Assembly (NCBI GenBank): GCA_963920635.1
Contig: OY987299.1
Coordinates: forward strand, 122,885,373-122,949,372
Origin: Pseudeuparius sepicola
Lineage: Eukaryota; Arthropoda; Insecta; Coleoptera; Anthribidae
Length of the DNA stretch: 64,000 nucleotides
Direction: 5' to 3'
Under the pieces are notes generated by a model, which saw only the letters and a list, made by a program, of their open reading frames with translations, was not told the origin of the DNA and searched no databases. This document shows positions 1 to 10,659 of this stretch, piece by piece (within the stretch, counting starts at the first letter, position 1; every line of letters begins with the position of its first letter). The translations under genes and the position numbers were made by a program.

Positions 1-412
1 ACCCGTCCATGAACCGACTACGCGCGGCGTTGCTTGACTTTGACGATCGCTCTACCTAGGTCAAGTATGGCGAAGATACGGCGGCTTCGAACAGAAAAAC
101 CAAACTGCTGCTTGTTGTGCAGCCTCTATAATAAATCTATTGATATTCAAACCTACTAAAATATTTATACTGATAGATTGCGCTGCTATAGGTAACAATT
201 TCGCAATGTGTACGAATAGTTAAATGGGCCTTTATTGGCCGGGTATTGAATATTTGGTCACTTTTGACGGGCGATGGCTCCGCGTCTGACGTTTGATGTT
301 TACATCTCGCCTATACTTATTGAAAAAATCGTACATTAATGGGTTACTTCAGTGCCGATTTCTGAGCTTTTAATGACGATTTTGGGACACTTTACTGCCG
401 ATTTCAAGAAAA
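1..412 (+). repeat. Hairpin element, unit 1 (partial)
   Basis: This is the body of a dispersed element whose complete units follow at 528-1125 and 1126-1711. It ends like them in CCGATTTCAAGAAA. The 5' hairpin is cut off by the window edge. It is more diverged from units 2 and 3 than they are from each other. No coding capacity is visible. Confidence 0.85.
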
Positions 413-527
413 CATTTTTTAAGGGCATGCATGCTGTCCAGTGTGCAGAACGCAGAACAACGATCACTCGCTATATCGAGACGTATGCACAACACAATCT
501 TTTATTAATCTTTTATTAACAAGAAAA
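413..527. other. Spacer in the hairpin array
   Basis: This is a 115-bp interruption between unit 1 and unit 2. Its first ~60 bases are the reverse complement of 3212-3276 (shared strings include GTCCAGTGTGCAGAACG and CGTTCTGCACACTGGAC). It also holds a short direct repeat, CTTTTATTAAT. The origin is unknown. Confidence 0.6.
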
Positions 528-1125
528 TAGTTATTTATGTACCAAGGCACTGAAGTTCAACTTTTTATGACTCATGTGGAGTTTAGTTGCTGAGGCCTCT
601 GGCCGAGGCAAATAATACATGAGTCATAAAAAGAACTTCAGTGCAGAGGTACATATTATATTTTTCTTGAAATCGGAAAAAAAATGTTTTATTAGGCAAG
701 AAAATAATAATAAGGGATCACCCGTCCACGAACCTTCTACGCGCGGCGTTGCTTGACTTTACCGATCGCTCTACCTAGGACAAGTATAATGACGTACGGC
801 ACCTTCTGACAGAAAAACCAAACTGCTGCTTCTTGTGCAGCCTACACAACAAATCCATTGATATTCAAATTTACTAAAATATGTATATACTGAAGGATTG
901 CGCTTCTATAACAAACAGTTTCGCAATGTGTACGAAAAGTTAAATGAGCCTTTATCGGCCGGGTTCTGAATATTTGGTCACTTTTGACGAGCGATTTCTC
1001 CGCGTCTGACGTTTGATGTTTACATCTCGCCAAGACCTACTTATTGAAAAAATGTAGCCCATTATTGTACGATTTCTGTGCTTTTAATGACGATTTTGGG
1101 ACATTTTAATGCCGATTTCAAGAAA
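528..1125 (+). repeat. Hairpin element, unit 2 (complete)
   Basis: The unit starts TAGTTATTTATGTACC, folds into a ~65-bp-arm hairpin at 528-660 (arms contain CACTGAAGTTC and GAACTTCAGTG around a GAGGCCTCTGGCCGAGGC centre), continues through an AT-rich body and ends CCGATTTCAAGAAA. A short inverted pair, CTTGAAATCGG after the hairpin and CCGATTTCAAG at the far end, brackets the body. It joins unit 3 head to tail with no spacer. No open frame is convincing, so it is a non-autonomous element. Its class is uncertain: rolling-circle (Helitron or Helentron type) or an atypical TIR element. Confidence 0.85.
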
Positions 1126-1711
1126 TAGTTATTTATGTACCAAGGCACTGAAGTTCAACTTTTTATGACTCATGTGGAGTTTAGTTGCTGAGGCCTCTGG
1201 CCGAGGCAAATAAACCACATGAGTCATAAAAAGAACTTCAGTGCCGAGGTACATATTATATTTTTCTTGAAATCGGAAAAAAAAATGTTTTATTAGGCAA
1301 GAAAATCACCCGTCCACGAACCGACTACGCGCGGCGTTGCTTGACTTTACCGATCGCTCTACCTAGGACAAGTATAATGATGTACGGCACCTTCTGATAG
1401 AAAAACCAAAGTGCTGCTTCTTGTGCAGCCTACACAACAAATCTATTGATTTTCAAATTTACTAAAATATGTATACTGAAGGATTGCGCTTCTATATGAA
1501 ACAATTTCCCAATGTGTACGAAAAGTTAAATGAGCCTTTATCGGCCGGGTTTTGAATATTTGGTCACTTTTGACGAGCGATTTCTCCGCGTCTGACGTTT
1601 GATGTTTACATCTCGCCAAGACCTACTTATTGAAAAAATGTAGCCCATTATTGTACGATTTCTGTGCTTTTAATGACGATTTTGGGACATTTTAATGCCG
1701 ATTTCAAGAAA
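1126..1711 (+). repeat. Hairpin element, unit 3 (complete)
   Basis: Third unit of the array, with the hairpin at 1126-1260 and the same 3' end as unit 2. It is very similar to unit 2 across its length (same GCTGCTTCTTGTGCAGCC, CGGCCGGGTT and TGACGTTTGATG landmarks), which suggests recent tandem duplication or rolling-circle amplification. Sequence beyond 1711 is unrelated. Confidence 0.85.
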
Positions 1712-2603
1712 AATATATTATTACCTACCTACACTACACCTACATATAATACCGGTAATATGATGGTATATTTTATATAACATATATATGCCTACCTTCG
1801 AAAATAGACACCAAATTTTCCAACCCCCACCCTTACAGTCTTGAGTCCATGATTTTAGTTTTTGCACAACACATCGAGCGCGGATGAAAAGTGCTCGGAA
1901 AAGTGTGACAAGTCCAAACGCATCTGCAAAAAAATTGGCCACGGCCTGGCTCTTCCCTATCGCCGGCGCTTCTCCTCCCTAAGAAATACATTTCAAGAAT
2001 ATGGTGTTCGTGATTGAAGCAAAGTCTCTCTGGATGCTGATTGGAGTGCACTATTCTGGAATGCGTATATTATCGAATCATTTTTTGTCGGTTTTTATAA
2101 CGTTCGTACATTTGAGGTGAAACAAACATTTACTTACTTGAATAAAGAGGAAGAATTTTCATAATAATAATAACTACTCTTGACATAATATGACAAAAAT
2201 TTGAACTCAAATATATTGAACAGTATTCATTTAAAGATCTAATGTTGCTTCATTTTACACCAATCATTATTTGATTTAAGAAATACGATTTTGTTGATTT
2301 CTAAATACATGGTAAAATCAAATTACCACTTTTATTTTTGAATCAAATAATAGTTATTTTTAACTTTAAGAGGAGTGGCCTAACTTGCTTTATGAATCTG
2401 TTTGCATTTGGCTGTACAATATTTTTTTCATGGGAGCAATAATTTATTTCAGGTGAATAAATAGCTTTGAAAAAACCATATTCTCAGCATTTAAGATTAC
2501 CTTTTTGAGAGTGTATAGCCTATAGCTTATAGTTAAGTTTCTACTGCGGTTAATACGCACAAAATACAGCAGCACGAAGAACGATGATCAGTCAGTATTC
2601 GGT
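1712..2603. other. No recognised feature
   Basis: This is AT-rich sequence with a GC-richer patch at about 1815-1990. Short open frames on the minus strand there have no recognisable motif, and I treat them as chance. Confidence 0.6.
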
Positions 2604-3206
2604 ATAGTAAAATTATTTTAAGAAGTCCTTACTGGGACTGTCAATTGGTAATTGCGCCATCCTAAGTTGGCATCAATGCAGCAAAAAAATGCAACCGGGT
2701 CATAAGTGCAGGTCAGTAACGAACCCATTTGCACAATGAATTACTACTAATAACACGAACAAGAACAACACAGATAACGGTAAAACCCACGAAACGTCAA
2801 AACCCGCGAATATTTTCACTGCCCAATGTTTGAACCCTTTTGAACGATCCGGAAAACCTTCACTGTCACTTTCACAACACCGAAATAAAATTTGCCTGAG
2901 TACGCACCACCACCAATGAAAGTGTCTTCATGACGTTTGAAATTTTTATTAAAATGAGTTGTAGTCACAGTTATTTTTATTTGTAGCCGTATAATCGCGA
3001 TTGCAATAGGGTTTTTATTTTATTATGTTCTTTTTTCGTATCACTTGGGTATCTTTTCACATCACAATGAGTGACGTCATTAACTAGTTTAGACACATAT
3101 ACCAATGATATACCCATGGTTAACAAAAAGTTCCTAGAGATTTTGTGGAGAATGACGAGAATGTCATCTGACAAAATCGGGACTTCTTACAGTAATCGGG
3201 GTATAT
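2604..3206 (-). repeat. 600-bp dispersed repeat, copy 1
   Basis: This is a reverse-complement copy of the repeats at 30753-31396 and 32179-32797. The ends carry a weak inverted pair: AAGAAGTCCTTACTGGGAC at the left, and AAGAAGTCCCGATTTTG reading inward from the right end, whose outermost bases read TATACCCCGATTACTGT. It has no coding content. It is probably a non-autonomous DNA transposon, but the superfamily is not determined. Confidence 0.75.
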
Positions 3207-3211
3207 AATAT

Positions 3212-3276
3212 GCGAGTGATCGTTGTTCCGCGTTCTGCACACTGGACAGCATTCCCTTAAAAAATGTTTTCTTGCT
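3212..3276. repeat. Segment shared inverted with 412-475
   Basis: About 62 bases match the reverse complement of 412-475. It lies directly beside the 600-bp dispersed repeat here, but beside the hairpin element there, so it is a small dispersed fragment of unknown origin. Confidence 0.6.
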
Positions 3277-3460
3277 TTGTGTTCCAGCTATCTGGACAAT
3301 ATTGTTTGATTTATTTATTATTTTCGAATGAGCAAGAACGCCACTACTTTCTCCCACGCTGACTATTAGAAGAGTAACACCAATTCTTATAACTAAACAA
3401 AAAAATTGATTTTTATTATTCCTCTACCTGTCTTCGATTGACCGAGAGAGCGGCCCGGGC

Positions 3461-3514
3461 CGGACGGGTCGCATTTTCATATGTTACCGACAAGAAAAAG
3501 CCCTCGGCTTGCCG
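3461..3514 (+). repeat. Left arm of a GC-rich inverted pair
   Basis: The 54-bp arm contains TTTTCATATGTTACCGAC and CTCGGCTTGCCG. It is repeated in reverse at 4580-4633. The pair brackets 1.07 kb that includes the dispersed repeat at 4058-4440, so it could be the TIRs of an element or the ends of an inverted duplication. I see no clear TSD. Confidence 0.6.
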
Positions 3515-3528
3515 AACAGCTCTGCATA

Positions 3529-3562
3529 AGTTACAGACGTATTTATTCGTTTTCGTCTGTAA
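3529..3562. repeat. Short perfect hairpin
   Basis: GTTACAGACG and CGTCTGTAAC form 10-bp perfect arms around a 14-bp loop. Function unknown. Confidence 0.6.
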
Positions 3563-3609
3563 CATAATATACCGCCAAGAGCATGCGCTCGGGCCTTGAT
3601 TTCCGAACA

Positions 3610-4057
3610 CCTGTGTAACATAATCATAGAAAATATTTGTATTTTATATGAACATAATTACTAATCATACCTACCTAGTGGTTAGTTAAGATATTTAAAA
3701 AATAAAAAAATGAGCTTGGTTGGATAATCTCCCTGAAGATTTTGAATACATTAGTGACGGCGATAACAAATTTAAAACAAATATAAAGAATATATTCGAG
3801 GTTGAAGTAAGTATTTTCATATTTTTATTTCATTTAAAATTTATAGGTTAGAATACGCTAATGCATAACGTTAACAGTGTCAACACTGGTCTAAGAATAT
3901 GGCAGAAAGACAGTAAATACAGGAGACAGATTTTGCAAAAAATAAAGTTGACCAGATATTTTGTGGTAGATTTAAATAGATAAGTCTGGACCGACATACT
4001 ATATTAAAGACCCGAGCATGACGTCATATTTCATTCACGTTTTTCAGCTACGAAAAG
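3610..4057. other. No recognised feature
   Basis: AT-rich sequence without motifs or repeats that I could relate to the rest of the window. Confidence 0.5.
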
Positions 4058-4440
4058 TTTCTCACAAAAATCACGTGACCATCTTAGTCAGACGTTACAT
4101 GTCATTTGTCACATAACTGAAAGCGGCAGCTTGGGTTTTGAGAAGTTTTAAATGTTTAAAGTGTTTTTAAACGTCTTAGTTTATATTTTAAAAACAAGTT
4201 TGTGTCTAGTGCGCGTGTGTCCTGGCGGAGGGGAACCGCCCAGGTGTTATTATGGCCTCGGTGGGAGTCGTGGCGTCCAAGAGTATTGGTGCCGCTCGCA
4301 CCGACGCGTGAGCGCTGTAAAGCGGAATCTCCCCGGAACCACAGAATAGGGAGCCCGGAATTCCGGAATGGACTATTATGGATATGGACCGTATTGGACA
4401 GTGGAGCCTGATTCACAGATAGGGGTGAACTGCTTACGGG
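4058..4440 (+). repeat. Dispersed repeat D, copy 1
   Basis: About 380 bp shared with 57846-58180: both begin CACAAAAATCACGTGACC, contain GAAAGCGGCAGCTTGGG and CCTGGCGGAGGGGAACCGCC, and lose similarity near 4440. Downstream at 4537 there is AATAAA followed by TCAGTGTTGTAAC, which resembles the end of an LTR or a poly(A) region, but no second LTR was found. Overlapping short frames on both strands look like chance frames in this GC-richer tract. Confidence 0.65.
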
Positions 4441-4579
4441 AGATCCGCGAGTTCAGACGGTCCGGGTGGCTGGAAGCCGTTCCCGTTGACCACGTTCGGG
4501 TTTGTGTATTTATTGTATTCACCATTCACCTTGTGCGAAATAAATCAGTGTTGTAACCGTTGATTTTCGTTGTCGACCC

Positions 4580-4633
4580 ACGGCAAGCCGAGCGCTTTTT
4601 TTTGTCGGTAACATATGAAAATGCGGACGGGTC
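4580..4633 (-). repeat. Right arm of a GC-rich inverted pair
   Basis: Reverse complement of 3461-3514 with a few mismatches. It abuts the GC island that follows. Confidence 0.6.
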
Positions 4634-5010
4634 CCCCACAAAGGCCCGCAGCTAAATAAGTCATCTCGGGGCCGGGGGCCCGTCCCTTAATTTGCCTATC
4701 GGCCCGGTACAATGGTGGCGATGCGGTCCCGTTTCGTCCTCCATCTCTCTTCCGCTCGATGTAACCTCCGTGCCCTCGACGAGGACGGACGATCGGCCAG
4801 GTAGACCGGCGCGATGACTGGCCAAAAACGGCAGGTACCCACTTCTTCTGGCCCCCGTCCATCTCGAATTCCAGGGGCGAGAGATCCGGCGAGGCCCGAC
4901 TCGGACCTGGGGGGGGGGGGTGCGAGGGGGCAACAATGGGAGGGTTCGGTGGTGATGTATCGACCGGGTCTGGTCCGGCGATTATTTCTTATGCCATGGA
5001 GATGTCGGGA
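4634..5010. other. GC-rich island 1
   Basis: This is strongly GC-rich and CpG-rich sequence with a G run at about 4909-4920, standing out from AT-rich surroundings. Several overlapping frames up to about 105 codons exist on both strands, as expected in GC-rich DNA, and none shows a known motif. It could be a regulatory island or an old exon remnant; this is not resolvable here. Confidence 0.5.
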
Positions 5011-5402
5011 AAATAGGAGAATGGGCGATCATTAATAATTTGAAATGGTCCGGCACACCGCTAACAGTAGATTAACTTAATTGAAACACTGTGTATCACC
5101 AAAATGGGTATTATGGCCACCACGTGGTAAAGGGCTACTTTCTTATACACTTTCTCAAGGCTACTTCCATTTACCTACGCAAAATTGCATACAAAACTTG
5201 TTCTACATCTGTAACATCCCAAAGAGTGTCAGAATTTGCAATAATGATCAGATTACTAGCAAGAAAACCCACAAATCCTAGCAGGGCTGCTTCTTTCACT
5301 CAAGGAGTTGGACGATTAGTATGAAAATTGGCATTCTAGTATTTAATTCAACAACTTTTCCTTATAGTATACACTATTACAGCAAGCACTATTGTATAGT
5401 AT
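5011..5402. other. No recognised feature
   Basis: Ordinary AT-rich sequence. Short plus-strand frames at 5081-5324 have no known motif. Confidence 0.5.
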
Positions 5403-6390
5403 AAATGAACTCACTTGGAACACAGTGATATTTCTATTTCATAGCATTTACCACGCTCTGCTACTGGCAAAAATACCAGAGTTATCAGCAGAAATCACCG
5501 GTATAAAATTCAAAGGTTTTTATGCGGCCGACGTCGATCGTAGGCCAGTTAGGCCAGTATAACCAGTGCCGTGCACAGAAATAAGGATTGCGCTTTATTT
5601 TACGGATTTTGGTTTTGTGTATAAATTTTTTCGTGGTGTTGTTTTGTGTGCAACAAAATAATTAGTTTTTCTTGAAATCGGCAGTAAAGTGTCCCAAAAT
5701 CGTCATTAAAAGCACAGAAATCGTACAATAATGTAGCCCATTGTTGTACGATTTTTTCAATAAGTAGGCCTTGGCGAGATGTAAACATCAAACGTCAGAC
5801 GCGGAGAAATCGCCCGTCAAAAGTGACCAAATATTCAAAACCCGGCCGATAAAGGCCCATTTAACTTTTCGTACACATTGCGAAATTGTTTCCTATAGAA
5901 GCGCAATCCTTCAGTATACATATTTTAGTAAATTTGAATATCAATAGATTTGTTGTGTAGGCTACACAAGAAGCAGCAGTTTGTTTTTTCTGTCAGAAGG
6001 TGCCGTATCTCATCATACTTGACCTAGGTAGACCGATCGGCAAAGTCAAGCAACGCCGCGCGTAGTCGGTTCATGGACGGGTGATCCCTCATTATTATTT
6101 TCTTGCCTAATAAAACATTTTTTTTCCGATTTCAAAAAAAATATAATATGTACCTCGGCACTGAAGTTCTTTTTATGACTCATGTGGTTTATTTGCCTCG
6201 GCCAGAGGCCTCGGCAACTAAATTCCACATGAGTCATAAAAAGTTGAACTTCAGTGCCTTGGTACATAAATAACTATTATTGGGTTTTGAATTATTTCAA
6301 AGTTTATTTTATTTTTTTAGAGCATTAAATAAAACTTGTATAATATTATTAAGGGCCGCGCGCCGCTTATGACTCGGAAAAATTGTTTAA
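5403..6390 (+). repeat. Dispersed repeat E, interrupted copy
   Basis: The flanks 5403-5666 and 6277-6390 together match the uninterrupted copy at 39771-40245 (shared strings include ACCACGCTCTGCTACTGG and TAACCAGTGCCGTGCAC). The interruption is the hairpin element at 5667-6276, so 39771-40245 supplies the empty site. Confidence 0.8.
5667..6276 (-). mobile_element. Hairpin element, single reverse copy
   Basis: A complete copy in the opposite orientation to the array at 528-1711: it begins TTTTCTTGAAATCGG and ends with the hairpin and GTACATAAATAACTA. Compared with the empty site (ACAAAATTACTTATTGG at about 40110) there is little or no target duplication. That is compatible with a rolling-circle type, but a 2-3 bp TSD cannot be excluded. 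Confidence 0.8.
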
Positions 6391-6429
6391 ATAGAAATTA
6401 CAAAATCACATGATCATGCTGTATTTTTA

Positions 6430-6468
6430 CAAGCTTTTATTTTAACTTCACCTGTTAGTATGTATGTA
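6430..6468 (+). repeat. Left part of a split CATA-tail repeat
   Basis: AAGCTTTTATTTTAAC...CACCTG plus a GTAT run, matching the tail of the repeat that resumes at 11774 with GTATGTGTGGGTCG. The two halves are separated by the Tc1-type element, with a TA duplicated at 6467-6468 and 11774-11775. Confidence 0.75.
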
Positions 6469-6547
6469 CAGTCGCGGACAGTTGGTATCGAACGACCTGA
6501 AGAGGTTTCTCGTGGCTATCGTTACAGGGCGCGCGGAGACGGCAACA
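6469..6547 (+). repeat. Left TIR of the Tc1-type element
   Basis: 79 bp, identical to the reverse complement of 11695-11773. It contains GGTATCGAACGACCTG and GGGCGCGCGGAGACGGC; beyond ACGGCAACA the two ends diverge. Confidence 0.9.
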
Positions 6548-6603
6548 TCGCGCTGGAGTCTGCAGCCGGCCGGTCTGCTAAAAATAGAAAAATAAAATGC
6601 AAA

Positions 6604-6852
6604 TTACAGCCTCCAGCCTCTCACAGCAAAGGAACAAAATTCGAGGAAAATGCAACTTTGTGCTGGTAATAATTCCAACCCCAGTGTTGGTATTTAATAT
6701 TTCGTACTATTTTATCATGTTACTATACCGTCTAGTATTTATGATAATGAAATAAAAAAATAATAAATATCAAGGCTGAGATTAGAATCAACACCACAAT
6801 AAAAGTTGCTTTTTCTCGAGTTTCCTTCCTTTGCTGCCAGCACCCTGTATTA
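6604..6852. mobile_element. Small foldback (nested)
   Basis: Imperfect inverted arms: ACAGCAAAGGAAC near 6618 and GCTGCCAGCACCCTGTA near 6836, with CAGCAAAGGA, TCGAG and GCAACTTT shared between them. It is about 250 bp, ends in TACAG-type termini, and is non-coding. Confidence 0.55.
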
Positions 6853-6940
6853 ATTAGGAATATGAAATTAGGTAAATCCATAGTCAATTTGAGCCACAAT
6901 AGAATTCCGAAGAATTTCTCAAAAACAATAATTTAATATA

Positions 6941-7738
6941 CAGGGTGTCTACTTTTAAACATATGCAAATTAATAAAATCTTTATTTTTGGAGATAATCC
7001 CTGAACATTCTTTGTGTGAAAGGCCTTCAAAAATCGCTTCTTTTAGCCTTCCTATCATTTTCAAAAGGCAAATCCAGGTCCGGCTACGATTTTTGAGTGT
7101 TTTTTTATTTAAAATCTACCAATACAGCGTTAATCAGGATCCCCCTAAAACCCCTTTATATACCAAATTTGAACAAAGAATTTAGAGAGAGATCTATTCT
7201 ACAGGATGTCAAGGTTCAGCAAAATAGGAAATTTACAGGCATTTGGCGAGTCAAGTGTGCCATGGAATCCCGTCAAAATAGTTTAATTGTCAACAGAACC
7301 ACTCAAAGTGTTGGTGTGCAAAGATTCAATACAGGGTATTTTTCTCTGCCCCATCTGAAAATGCTGAATTTTTATGACTTGACTCGCCAGAGATGCCTGA
7401 AGAGGTTTCTTTAAATTTCCTATTTTGCTCAATTTTGACATCCTGTAGAATAGAACTCTCTCTATATTTTTTGTTCAAATTTGGTATATAAAGGGTTTTC
7501 GACTGTCCTGATTGACGCTGTGGTGTCAGATTTTAAATAAAAAAATGGCTAAATGGTTTTTGTGAAAATCGGGGGAATAAAAAAATCGTAGCCGGCCCTG
7601 GATTTGCAATTTGAAAATGGCAGGATTGCTAAAATAAGCGGCTTTTGAAGTCCTTTCGGACAAAAAACAGATCAAGCGATTATCTCAAAAATTAAAGATT
7701 TCAAGGATTTGTATAATATGTTTAAAAGTAGATATGGG
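6941..7738. mobile_element. Foldback element CAGGGTGTCTAC (nested)
   Basis: Arms of about 300 bp (6941-7240 and 7395-7738) are inverted copies: the left starts CAGGGTGTCTACTTTTAAAC, and the right holds GTTTAAAAGTAGATATGGGG. A TA precedes the left end, and the right end is degenerate. The centre has no recognisable coding content. Confidence 0.75.
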
Positions 7739-7965
7739 GGCTCTTAATATTAATTAGAAAATGTATGGCACAAAATTAATGGATTATCGGATTACCTGAG
7801 TTGAAATATTTTAGCATAGATATTTATATCTTTTTAAATAGGTATTTATTAATTATACCTACCTGCACTTAATATAACTAAATTTAGGGGATTAACTTAA
7901 TAATTGTAATATTGAATTGGATGTAGATTTTGAAAATATCGATTATACCTGCTCCTAGCCCTTTG

Positions 7966-8006
7966 TATAAATACTAAGGTGGGTGGGCTAAAATTATTTA
8001 GTCAGT
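7966..8006 (+). promoter_or_regulatory. Possible core promoter of the transposase
   Basis: TATAAATA at 7966-7973 and an initiator-like TCAGT at 8002-8006 precede the start codon at 8042. The spacing (about 38 bp) is slightly long for a TATA-initiator pair. Inference only. Confidence 0.35.
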
Positions 8007-8041
8007 ATCCTAATTCGAGAGAGTAACTAACAGTGTTCGTT

Positions 8042-9046
8042 ATGCCTCGTTTGAGTGAATCCGTCAAGCACCGTATCATCGCCAAACTAGAAAATGGTTG
8101 GGCTATTTCCCGACTGGCCGAAGAATTTGGTGTATCTAAAAGCACCATTTTCAATATAAAGAAGAAATATGACGAAACCGGAAGCGTGGAAAACATACAT
8201 AGAGGAGGAAATGTGAAAATTACGTCTGACCAACAAGATGAGCAACTAGCTAATTTTTGCCTTGCAAATCCGTTTAAATCCGCCGTTGAAGCAGTATCTG
8301 CAACACAATTTCCAGCAAGTGTTAGAACTGCCCGAAGGAGATTAGATGCAGCCAATCTGAAATCTCGCACGGCCAGCAACAAAATTCAGCTGACCGAGGC
8401 TAATAAGGAAGTCAGGTTGCAGATATGCCGAGAGTTTCAGCGTTTACCGCCACATTATTGGGAGAAGGTAATATTTAGCGACGAAAAGATCTTTCAAAGC
8501 CATTACAATGGCAAAGTGCGAGTATATAGACCTTCGGTGAGTTCAAGATATGACGAAAGATTTGTGTCACCCAGGAAAAGGAGTGGGCATTTTTCCGTCA
8601 ACATATGGGCCTGGATAAGCTACCGTGGACCTGGCATTTGTTGGAGAATCGACGACCGCTTCACAGCAGCTCGCTATTGCGAGATACTCGAAGGCGGATT
8701 GTTACCAACTGCAACGGAAATGTATCCCGATGGCTTCGTTTTCCAGCATGATAACGCTCCTGTGCATACAGCAAGAATAGTTCGCGAATGGTTCACCGAA
8801 AACAACGTAGAAAAGTTGCAATGGCCGGCGAAGAGTCCTGACTTGAATCCCATTGAGAATGTGTGGGGCAGAATGGCGCGGACAATGGAGAACTTCGTAC
8901 CCGAAAATAGGGAGGCACTTTGGCAGAAGATTCAACAAACGTGGGATGAAGTCGTAACCCATGATCTCTGCTGCCAACTCATAGATTCGATGAGCAGGAG
9001 AGTTCAGAAAGTCATCCTATCCCAAGGTGGGTATACTAAATATTAA
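8042..9046 (+). CDS. Tc1-family transposase (DD34E), intact
   Basis: A 334-residue intronless frame, the normal length for Tc1 transposases, which bind their TIRs in the nucleus and cut and paste the element into TA sites. I start at the Met of MPRLSESV (8042); an in-frame ATG lies three codons upstream at 8033. The N-terminus has a helix-turn-helix (GWAISRLAEEFGVSKSTIF, residues about 19-37), then a second DNA-binding region. Catalytic motifs are VIFSDEKIFQ (first Asp), FQHDNAPVHTA (second Asp) and SPDLNPIENVWG (Glu). There are 34 residues between the second Asp and the Glu, hence DD34E. No stop or frameshift is seen, so it may still be functional. AATAAA follows near 9169. Confidence 0.93.
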   Translation: MPRLSESVKHRIIAKLENGWAISRLAEEFGVSKSTIFNIKKKYDETGSVENIHRGGNVKITSDQQDEQLANFCLANPFKSAVEAVSATQFPASVRTARRRLDAANLKSRTASNKIQLTEANKEVRLQICREFQRLPPHYWEKVIFSDEKIFQSHYNGKVRVYRPSVSSRYDERFVSPRKRSGHFSVNIWAWISYRGPGICWRIDDRFTAARYCEILEGGLLPTATEMYPDGFVFQHDNAPVHTARIVREWFTENNVEKLQWPAKSPDLNPIENVWGRMARTMENFVPENREALWQKIQQTWDEVVTHDLCCQLIDSMSRRVQKVILSQGGYTKY

Positions 9047-9337
9047 TATACATATAATATAATAATGGAAAATGCATTTGATTTCTTGCCTTTATTTAAT
9101 TATGTTATAGTCATAAAGATTTTAATGGGTTTATAGTTTTTTCGGATTCTTCCTGTGTCGGTGGTTCTAATAAAACTTCGTAATCATTATATCCAGCTTG
9201 TGGAAGTCCTCAATCACCTGAAATTATTTTATTTTATCCAGGTAATCACATTGAGGTCCAGGGAGGTGTGTAAAGCTTGACACGTGTCCCTGCTGTGTGT
9301 CTTCTGATGTTATTGATAAAGGTATGCAATTTAAATA

Positions 9338-9881
9338 ATAGAGAGTTATTGCAGAAATAAATAACGTCGCGCTCTTTTTTGACGTTATTTTGACATTTGA
9401 GCATGCGCAGTCGTAGTTTGACATAAGGTCGTCCATAATAAGGTTATTTTCCTTTATTTTTGTTTATTGTGTATACCATAATATACGTTATTTTTACCTT
9501 ATTTGTCACAATTCTTAAAATAAATTCTGATTTGTCAGAAAACGCTAGTGTTCTGTGAAAGTAGGACTTAACCTAAAATGTTCGTTGCTTGTTTGCGTTT
9601 GCACCTTGTTTGTTTTCATTAGTCTTTCACCTTGGTGTTCCGTGGTTATGGCTGTTTTCCCAGTTTTTTCCGGAGCAAAATTATAAAAGCACATAATATT
9701 CTAGTGAAAGTGTAGAAATACAAAACAATAAAGTAAACGTAAACAAGCCCTTAATTTGGATACATAAATTACGACTTGCAATAACTATTGTCAGAATCAT
9801 AAATAACGTATGAGAGTATTCAAATAAGGTCGTCTTAAATACTGCTTAATGCCAAAAACAGTTTCTGCAATAACTCTCTAT
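9338..9881. mobile_element. MITE with ATAGAGAGTTATTGCAG TIR (nested)
   Basis: Perfect 20-22-bp inverted ends, ATAGAGAGTTATTGCAGAAA, at 9338 and ending 9881, flanked by TA on both sides. It is about 544 bp and non-coding. The TA duplication suggests Tc1/mariner mobilisation. Confidence 0.7.
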
Positions 9882-9883
9882 TA

Positions 9884-10290
9884 AGTTACAAGGGTAATTT
9901 TATGTCTGTGACCCCCTAATCTCATTTATCTGTTGAAGGGCATTTTATGAGAAACAATGGAGCATTGCAGCACCACGAAAACCAATTTATTAAAACTTCT
10001 GACCAATTTCTTCAAAAATAAGAAAAAATAAATAAAAGGGACACCCCTTTTATTTTATAATCATTTATGTTTAGGACTACGAGACCTAACAACTAAATGT
10101 TGGAACAAATACTTATTTTGCAAAGAAAAGAATAATTTATGAAAATCCTTTTAATTAACTTTTTTAATTCTAGGGTTATTAGCTAAATATATTTTTAGTG
10201 TTACTACATATTTTTTTATTATAACATAAAAATACATTTTTGTTGCAACGCAAAATATTTATTAACTTAATGTCTAAAACCGCTGACAAC
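9884..10290. other. No recognised feature inside the Tc1 element
   Basis: AT-rich sequence between two nested MITEs, without motifs I can relate to anything else. Confidence 0.4.
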
Positions 10291-10530
10291 TATACTTAGT
10301 GTATTTGGAAATGAAAGGAGGCCATAAATATTGATTGAGAAGGAAAATTCGACCATTTCAGTGGCGTACTCTTTTGCTAAAAATCTGATGAGGATAAATA
10401 GGCAAATTAATATTCGGGCGAGTTATGTAGTATTTTATGACGGACTCTCGAGCCTCTGATAAAGAATTTGCATTTATATTTATAATAAGCCATAAACCTT
10501 CCTTTCATTTCCAAATACACTATGTATATA
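10291..10530. mobile_element. Small MITE (nested)
   Basis: Inverted ends share GTGTATTTGGAAATGAAAGG (left at about 10300; right as CCTTTCATTTCCAAATACAC at 10501-10520). About 240 bp, non-coding. Confidence 0.65.
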
Positions 10531-10659
10531 CAGTATGTCCACAGAAGAGGTGTTGTAAAGGATACTCCATACTACCAATTTTAGAAACAATTGGCACACT
10601 TTGATTTATTTGAAAAACATTTTTCGCTTTGGCCCTATCACTGCATTAAATATATTTTT

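Noticed and set aside
1..1711. CRISPR-like or bacterial repeat array
   Set aside because: Units are ~590 bp with eukaryotic transposon features, and no short repeat-spacer structure exists.
4058..4570. Solo LTR
   Set aside because: An AATAAA is suggestive, but no TG..CA borders, no TSD and no second LTR could be fixed; kept as a dispersed repeat.
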